9,799 bases of DNA from Chthoniobacter sp. (GTDB lineage Bacteria; Verrucomicrobiota; Verrucomicrobiia; Chthoniobacterales; Chthoniobacteraceae). The position numbers and the translations under genes were made by a program. The DNA lies in NCBI GenBank assembly GCA_025352865.1, contig JANXSB010000522.1, forward strand, positions 1 to 9,799, written 5' to 3'. How positions within the stretch are numbered: the stretch's first letter is position 1; each line of letters begins with the position of its first letter. The notes beneath the pieces were generated by a model that worked only from the letters and a program-made list of their open reading frames with translations, did no database searches and had not been told where the DNA came from. Below, one piece after another: positions 5,767-9,799 of this stretch.

Positions 5767-5952
5767 CCGTCATCCTGAGCGAAGCGGAGGCTTTGCGAAG
5801 CGCAGTCGAAGGATCTCTAACTTTTTCTTTGGGAAAGGCGGCGGTGAGATGTGCGCTGCTCCACCGGCCACCTGCGCCCCGAAGAAAAAGCTAGAGATCC
5901 TTCGACTTCGTCCCGGTCGCAAAGCCGACCGGAACTCCGCTCAGGATGACGG
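5767..5952. repeat. ~186-bp inverted-repeat element with CATCCTGAGCGAAG-type ends
   Basis: This element fills most of the 331-bp gap between the divergent sugar-kinase and sigma genes; nothing coding is seen there. The outer ends CCGTCATCCTGAGCG (5767-5781) and CGCTCAGGATGACGG (5938-5952) are perfect inverted copies. The inner parts, AGTCGAAGGATCTCTA at 5804-5819 and TAGAGATCCTTCGACT at 5892-5907, are also perfectly inverted. The pairing carries on with a near-perfect CTTTTTCTT/AAGAAAAAG stretch (5821-5831 and 5882-5890). The segments between differ (5782-5803 against 5908-5937). TCATCCTGAGCGAAG-like repeats are, from general knowledge, dispersed in many environmental bacterial genomes. The ~50-base centre (5832-5881) would form the loop. 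Promoters for the flanking genes must lie in or beside it; I could not pick convincing -35/-10 boxes. Confidence 0.8.
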
Positions 5953-6013
5953 GCACGATGCGGCCGCGCTTGACCGCGCCTGCCCCATGTGGCGCTATGA
6001 GCGGCACTTTCCC

Positions 6014-6721
6014 ATGTCTTCCGAGGTCGAAAATCCCACCATTGTCAGGAACCCGAACCGCAGCCTGTGGGAGGCGGCGGTGACGGGGCATCGCGCGGAA
6101 CTCGGCCAGCTCGCCGCGCGCGTCTGGCCGGCGGTGTATGTGTGGATGCGCGCCTCGGGCGCGGGAGCGGAGGATGCCGCGCAGCGCACGGAAGATTTTT
6201 TCGCCCGCATGCAGACCTCGGACATGCCGCGGCCCGACGAGGAGGACGTGGCGCACTTTCAGGATTTTCTCCTGCACCGGCTGGCCGCGTACGCGGAGGC
6301 CGGCTATCCGCCGGCGGACGTGGCCGCGCAGGCGGCGGCTTCGCTCGTGATCGACCGCGTGAAAGCCGAGAAGCGTTTCGGGCAGGAGCCAGCGGGCCGC
6401 GCGCTCGAAGAACTTTTTTCCCGCCGCTGGGCGCTGACCACGCTCGAGGCGGTGCTCGAAGCACTCCGCGCGGAATACGCCGCGGAGGGAAAGGAAAGGT
6501 TGTTCCCGTTTCTCCCGCCGTTCCTAAGCTTCAGCGGCGGCGAGGAGCGCTATGTGGAAATCGCGCCGCAGGCCGGCGTCTCGGTGAGCGCGCTGCACGT
6601 CACGGTGTTTCGTTTCCGCCAGCGCTACCGCGAGGTGCTGCGCCGTTTCGTGGGCGACACGGTGCGCGAGGAGGCCGATGTGGATAGCGAATTGACCAAG
6701 CTCCTAGTCGGAGCTAGCTAA
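6014..6721 (+). CDS. ECF-like RNA polymerase sigma factor, kinase-associated PVC type
   Basis: This 235-residue protein resembles the divergent sigma-70-family proteins encoded beside Ser/Thr kinases in Planctomycetes and Verrucomicrobia. Region 2 is recognisable at about 38-66 (WPAVYVWMRASGAGAEDAAQ followed by RTEDFFARM), where relatives have a D-L-T-Q-x-F-F core; here it reads R-T-E-D-F-F. A central LFSRRWALTTLEAVLEALR (134-152) is characteristic of this subgroup. Region 4 is YVEIAPQAGVSVSALHVTVF with FRQRYREVLR (about 180-210), a helix-turn-helix with an unusual ALHVTVFRF in the recognition helix. The ATG at 6014 is chosen because the conserved part starts soon after; an in-frame ATG at 5987 would add nine residues, and neither has a good Shine-Dalgarno. 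It ends 9 bp before the kinase gene, so the two probably form one unit with the kinase as signal input. It could also be a degenerate sigma factor without promoter activity. Confidence 0.8.
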   Translation: MSSEVENPTIVRNPNRSLWEAAVTGHRAELGQLAARVWPAVYVWMRASGAGAEDAAQRTEDFFARMQTSDMPRPDEEDVAHFQDFLLHRLAAYAEAGYPPADVAAQAAASLVIDRVKAEKRFGQEPAGRALEELFSRRWALTTLEAVLEALRAEYAAEGKERLFPFLPPFLSFSGGEERYVEIAPQAGVSVSALHVTVFRFRQRYREVLRRFVGDTVREEADVDSELTKLLVGAS

Positions 6722-6730
6722 CCACTCGCG

Positions 6731-8596
6731 ATGCCTGACGACCTGGATACACCTGCCGACGACGACGCCTCGAACGGCGCAGGCGCACTACCTTCCATCC
6801 TTGGCGGCATGAGCCCGGACGAGCTTTTTGCCCGCGGCATGCAGAGCGTGCGCATGACCGGCGGAGGCAGCCTGCAAAGCTGGGAGCCGCCGAGCGTCGC
6901 GGAAGCCGCGCGACTTTTTCCAAACTACCAGATCACCGAGATGATCGGCCGCGGCGGCATGGGCGTGGTCTATAAAGGCAAGCAGACTTCGCTCGACCGC
7001 ATCGTCGCGATCAAGCTCCTGCCGCTCGAGGTGAGCATCGACCGCGACTTCGGCGACCGCTTTGTCCGCGAAGCGCGGACGATGGCAAAGATGAACCACC
7101 CGAACATCGTTTCGGTTTTCGATTTCGGGCACACGACCGAGGGGCATCTCTACTTCGTCATGGAGTTCGTCGAGGGCACCACGCTGCATCATTTGATCAA
7201 AGCCGTGGGGCTGAAACCGACGCAGTCGCTGGAGCTGATTATCGGCGTCTGCGATGCGCTGCAGTACGCGCACAGCGAGGGCGTCATCCACCGCGACATC
7301 AAGCCCGCGAACATCCTCGTCGATACGCGCGGGCGCGTGAAAGTGACCGACTTCGGCCTCGCGCGCATGGACACCACGAAGACGCCCGAGCAGTGGGGCC
7401 AGACCATGACCGGCATGGTGCTCGGCACGCCGGACTACATGTCGCCCGAGCAGAAAAAGGGCGTCCGCGTGGACCATCGCGCGGACATCTACAGCCTCGG
7501 CGTGATGCTTTACGAAATGCTCTGCGGCGAAATCCCCGCCGGCATTTTCGACCCGCCATCGGTGCGCGTGGCCGTGGACGAGCGCATCGACCAGGTCGTC
7601 ATCCGCGCGATGCAGCAGGAGCCCGACCGGCGCTACGCCAGCTCCGGCGAGATGAAGACCGCGGTCGAAAACATCCGCAACACACCGCTCCCGGAGAAAC
7701 CCGCGAGCGGCGTTGCAACGGTGCCGCCCGGTCCGCTGAGCGGGCCCGGCATGATCGCGCCAGCGCCGGGCACGGTGCAAAATCCCGCGCAGAGCGGATA
7801 CGCGCCGGTCGCGAAATCGGGCGCTCCCGTCGGCACGATCATCGCCGGCGTGTGCGCGGTCATCGCCTTGAGCGTGATCTTGTGGAAGGAATTCCATCCC
7901 GCCAAACCGGACACAGTGAAAACAGCGGACAACAACACTTCGCAGAAGGCTGCTCCAGCGACGCCGGACCCAAAGACCGACACGCCGAAGGTCGAGCCTG
8001 AAACTCCGAACAGCGAGCAGTTCGGCCCGCCCGCCACGATCGAGCAACTCGTCGCCGCAGCCACGCCGGCGGCACCCGTGATGGAGAAAAGCCACGAGCC
8101 CGTCGCCCCGGTCGCGCCTCCGCCACCCGAGACTCCCGTCGCTGTTGCCGTGGTGAAAACCCCGTCCGTCCAGCCCGGTTCCAGTGTCTCGCAAATCACT
8201 CCATCCATCGGTCCAGGCAATACGCGGATCACACCGATCAATCCGGCCGCGGGTACAGGCGGCACGACGCCGGAACCCGAAACGCCTCTCCTGACCAATG
8301 ACTGGCGCACCTTCGTCTCGAACGGCGACAACCTCATGCGCCGCCGCCACACCGAGGAGGCGATCGACACCTACGCCGAGGCGATCGAAGTCGCGCAGGC
8401 AAATCCCAAGGGCGTCTCGCCCACCGAATTTGGCCGCGTCTGCATGAGCCTCGGAGCGCTGCAAATCCAGAACGGATCGCCCGCCGAAGCCCGCCGCACC
8501 TTGATCGAGGGCCGACAGTTCCTTCTCAGAAACAAAGGTCCAGCCGGCACCATCGGACAAATCGAGGAAGTCCTGAAAAAGCTCCCGCGCGACTGA
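6731..8596 (+). CDS. Membrane-anchored Hanks-type Ser/Thr protein kinase with C-terminal TPR-like region
   Basis: This 621-residue protein has a complete kinase domain at about 66-317: glycine loop IGRGGMGVVY (72-81), VAIK with Lys95, helix-C Glu114, catalytic loop HRDIKPANIL with Asp189 and Asn194, DFG at 207-209, and GTPDYMSPEQ at 232-241 (SPE in place of APE). All catalytic residues are present, so activity is expected. A Pro/Gly-rich linker leads to one membrane segment at about 368-385 (GTIIAGVCAVIALSVILW). The kinase would then be cytosolic and the rest extracytoplasmic. Residues 390-520 are low-complexity, rich in Pro, Thr and Ala. Residues 524-618 are helical, with a TPR-like NLMRRRHTEEAIDTYAEAIE and a second ALQIQNGSPAEARRTLIEG, a possible sensor or protein-binding module. 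The gene follows the sigma-like gene by 9 bp, suggesting a kinase-sigma partnership. The 58 residues before the kinase fold are acidic and unassigned. Confidence 0.94.
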   Translation: MPDDLDTPADDDASNGAGALPSILGGMSPDELFARGMQSVRMTGGGSLQSWEPPSVAEAARLFPNYQITEMIGRGGMGVVYKGKQTSLDRIVAIKLLPLEVSIDRDFGDRFVREARTMAKMNHPNIVSVFDFGHTTEGHLYFVMEFVEGTTLHHLIKAVGLKPTQSLELIIGVCDALQYAHSEGVIHRDIKPANILVDTRGRVKVTDFGLARMDTTKTPEQWGQTMTGMVLGTPDYMSPEQKKGVRVDHRADIYSLGVMLYEMLCGEIPAGIFDPPSVRVAVDERIDQVVIRAMQQEPDRRYASSGEMKTAVENIRNTPLPEKPASGVATVPPGPLSGPGMIAPAPGTVQNPAQSGYAPVAKSGAPVGTIIAGVCAVIALSVILWKEFHPAKPDTVKTADNNTSQKAAPATPDPKTDTPKVEPETPNSEQFGPPATIEQLVAAATPAAPVMEKSHEPVAPVAPPPPETPVAVAVVKTPSVQPGSSVSQITPSIGPGNTRITPINPAAGTGGTTPEPETPLLTNDWRTFVSNGDNLMRRRHTEEAIDTYAEAIEVAQANPKGVSPTEFGRVCMSLGALQIQNGSPAEARRTLIEGRQFLLRNKGPAGTIGQIEEVLKKLPRD

Positions 8597-8602
8597 GGAG
8601 AA

Positions 8603-8658
8603 ATTTGGCGGTTCGGCGGTTGGCTTGAAAGTCGCGCTCAATCGCCCACTCGCCAAAT
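8603..8658. repeat. Short inverted repeat in the kinase-hisC gap
   Basis: ATTTGGCG at 8603-8610 is inverted as CGCCAAAT at 8651-8658, with 40 bases between. GGCGGTT is also repeated directly at 8607-8613 and 8615-8621. The stem is short and has no T-run, so a terminator or operator role is only possible. A promoter for hisC might lie in this 75-bp gap, but I see no convincing boxes. Confidence 0.3.
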
Positions 8659-8671
8659 CATCCCATCACCT

Positions 8672-9781
8672 ATGTCACTTTGGAATACCGCCCATCCCTG
8701 GCTGCGCGAACTCGTCTCCTACGAACCCGGCAAACCGATCGAAGACGTGGCTCGCGAACTCGGTCTGAAGCCCGAAGAAATCATCAAGCTCGCCTCGAAC
8801 GAAAACCCGCTCGGCCCTTCGCCCAAGGCCCTCGCCGCGATGCGCGAGATGCTGGAGCGCTCCCACTTTTATCCCGACGGCGGCGGCTACTATCTGCGCG
8901 AAGCCATCGCCGCGAAGGTGGGGCTGAAACGCGAAAACGTGATCCTCGGCTGCGGCTCGAATGAAGTCATCGAGTTCATCGGCAAAGCGTTCCTCAATCC
9001 CGGCGACGAGATCGTCTGCGCGCGCCACGCCTTCGTCGTGTACAAACTCATGGCCACGCTTTTCGGCGCGACGACGATCGAAGTGCCCGACCCGAATTTC
9101 GCCCACGACCTCGACGCCATGGCCGCCGCGATCACGCCAAAAACGCGCGAAGTTTTCATCGCCAATCCGAACAACCCGACCGGCACGCTCCTCTCGCAGG
9201 ACGAGATCGACCGCTTCATGGAAAAGGTGCCAGCGCATGTCGTCGTGGTCTTCGACGAGGCATATTACGAATTCCTCGAAAACCCGCCCGACACGCTCAA
9301 GTTCGTCCGCGAAGGCCGCAACGTCGTCGTGCTGCGGACGTTCTCGAAAATCCAGGGCCTCGCCAATCTCCGCATCGGCTACGGCCTCGCGAAACCCGAG
9401 CTGATCGACGTGCTCCAAAAAACGCGGCAGCCTTTCAACGCCAACGGCATCGCCCAGGCCGGTGCGCTCGCAGGCCTCGCCGACGAAGATCACCAGCGCA
9501 AGACGCGCGAACTCACCCTCGAAGGCCGCAACTTTTTGCAGCGCGAGTTCGCCGCGATGGGCCTCGAATTCGTGCCGAGCTTTGCCAATTTCGTCCTCGT
9601 CCGCGTCGGCGATGGCCGCGCCGTTTTCCAGGCGCTCATGCGCAAAGGAATCATCGTCCGCGACATGACTTCCTACGCCCTCCCCGAGTGGATTCGCGTC
9701 AGCATCGGCACCATGCCGCAAAACACCCGCTTCATCACCGAACTCCGCAAGTTCCCCGGTCTCGCCACCGCCGCGCGCTAG
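8672..9781 (+). CDS. hisC: Histidinol-phosphate aminotransferase
   Basis: This 369-residue fold-type I PLP aminotransferase converts imidazole acetol phosphate and glutamate to histidinol phosphate and 2-oxoglutarate in histidine synthesis. Hallmarks in order are the N-terminal KLASNENPLGPSPKAL (39-54), FYPDGGGYYLREAIA (66-80), GCGSNEVIEF (93-102), the ANPNNPTG loop (164-171, Asn168), VVFDEAYYEF with Asp195 and Tyr198, and RTFSKIQGLANLRIGYG with the PLP Lys226 and phosphate-binding Arg234. The C-terminus ends with SFANFVLVRV, RKGIIVRDMTSY and WIRVSIGT, the carboxylate-binding Arg region. Length and motif order are typical of HisC. Relatives can also act on aromatic amino acids or on arogenate-pathway substrates, so the assignment rests on family likeness. 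No other his gene is visible in the window. It lies 75 bp after the kinase gene; its stop is 18 bp from the window end. Confidence 0.92.
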   Translation: MSLWNTAHPWLRELVSYEPGKPIEDVARELGLKPEEIIKLASNENPLGPSPKALAAMREMLERSHFYPDGGGYYLREAIAAKVGLKRENVILGCGSNEVIEFIGKAFLNPGDEIVCARHAFVVYKLMATLFGATTIEVPDPNFAHDLDAMAAAITPKTREVFIANPNNPTGTLLSQDEIDRFMEKVPAHVVVVFDEAYYEFLENPPDTLKFVREGRNVVVLRTFSKIQGLANLRIGYGLAKPELIDVLQKTRQPFNANGIAQAGALAGLADEDHQRKTRELTLEGRNFLQREFAAMGLEFVPSFANFVLVRVGDGRAVFQALMRKGIIVRDMTSYALPEWIRVSIGTMPQNTRFITELRKFPGLATAAR

Positions 9782-9799
9782 GAAATCCGCTCACGCCGG

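Noticed and set aside
4541..5773. 410-codon minus-strand frame across the PfkB gene
   Set aside because: An Arg/Pro-rich shadow in another frame of the same strand. The PfkB frame has complete family motifs.
6788..8656. Long minus-strand open frame (622 codons) opposite the Ser/Thr kinase
   Set aside because: The composition is His/Arg/Asp-rich and mirrors kinase codons; no domain is seen and the kinase on the other strand is unmistakable.
8675..9721. Minus-strand open frame opposite hisC
   Set aside because: The low-complexity Glu/Ala/Phe/Asp pattern typical of antisense of a high-GC gene; hisC explains the region.

Overview
The window looks like a chromosomal segment of a GC-rich member of the PVC group, most likely Verrucomicrobiota. 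The evidence is a Planctomycete-type PSD cytochrome c gene, an ECF-like sigma gene directly upstream of a membrane-anchored Ser/Thr kinase, hairpin-rich intergenic repeats, and starts that mostly lack a clear Shine-Dalgarno. The taxonomic call is an inference; there is no rRNA or marker tree.

Left block (1-2979, minus strand). Three genes read leftwards: a Tat-exported berberine-bridge-type FAD oxidoreductase (2979-1573), a GreA/GreB-like elongation factor homologue only 3 bp behind it (1569-1084), and the N-terminal 339 residues of a secreted haem protein of the PSCyt1/DUF1587/DUF1595/DUF1592 type (1018-1, running off the window). The first two are probably co-transcribed.

Accessory block (about 3120-4680). 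This is a patch of remnants and repeats. It holds the last ~37 codons of a lost ychF gene, a 160-bp inverted-repeat element carrying CAGGAAAG tandem repeats, a lower-GC minus-strand gene for an all-helical protein with an R-N-x3-H (HEPN-like) motif, and a divergent hicB-hicA toxin-antitoxin pair whose toxin gene is interrupted by an in-frame TAG. It ends with a mirror-symmetric array of six hairpins built around a perfect 30-bp inverted repeat.

Right block (4762-9781). A PfkB-family sugar/nucleoside kinase lies on the minus strand. A divergent intergenic region filled with a second, ~186-bp inverted-repeat element separates it from three plus-strand genes: the sigma-factor-like protein, its adjacent Ser/Thr kinase (9 bp apart, probably one regulatory unit), and a histidinol-phosphate aminotransferase (hisC) that ends 18 bp before the window does.

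The most noteworthy items are the amber-interrupted hicA beside an intact hicB and a HEPN-like neighbour, the isolated ychF tail, and the three structurally distinct inverted-repeat elements.
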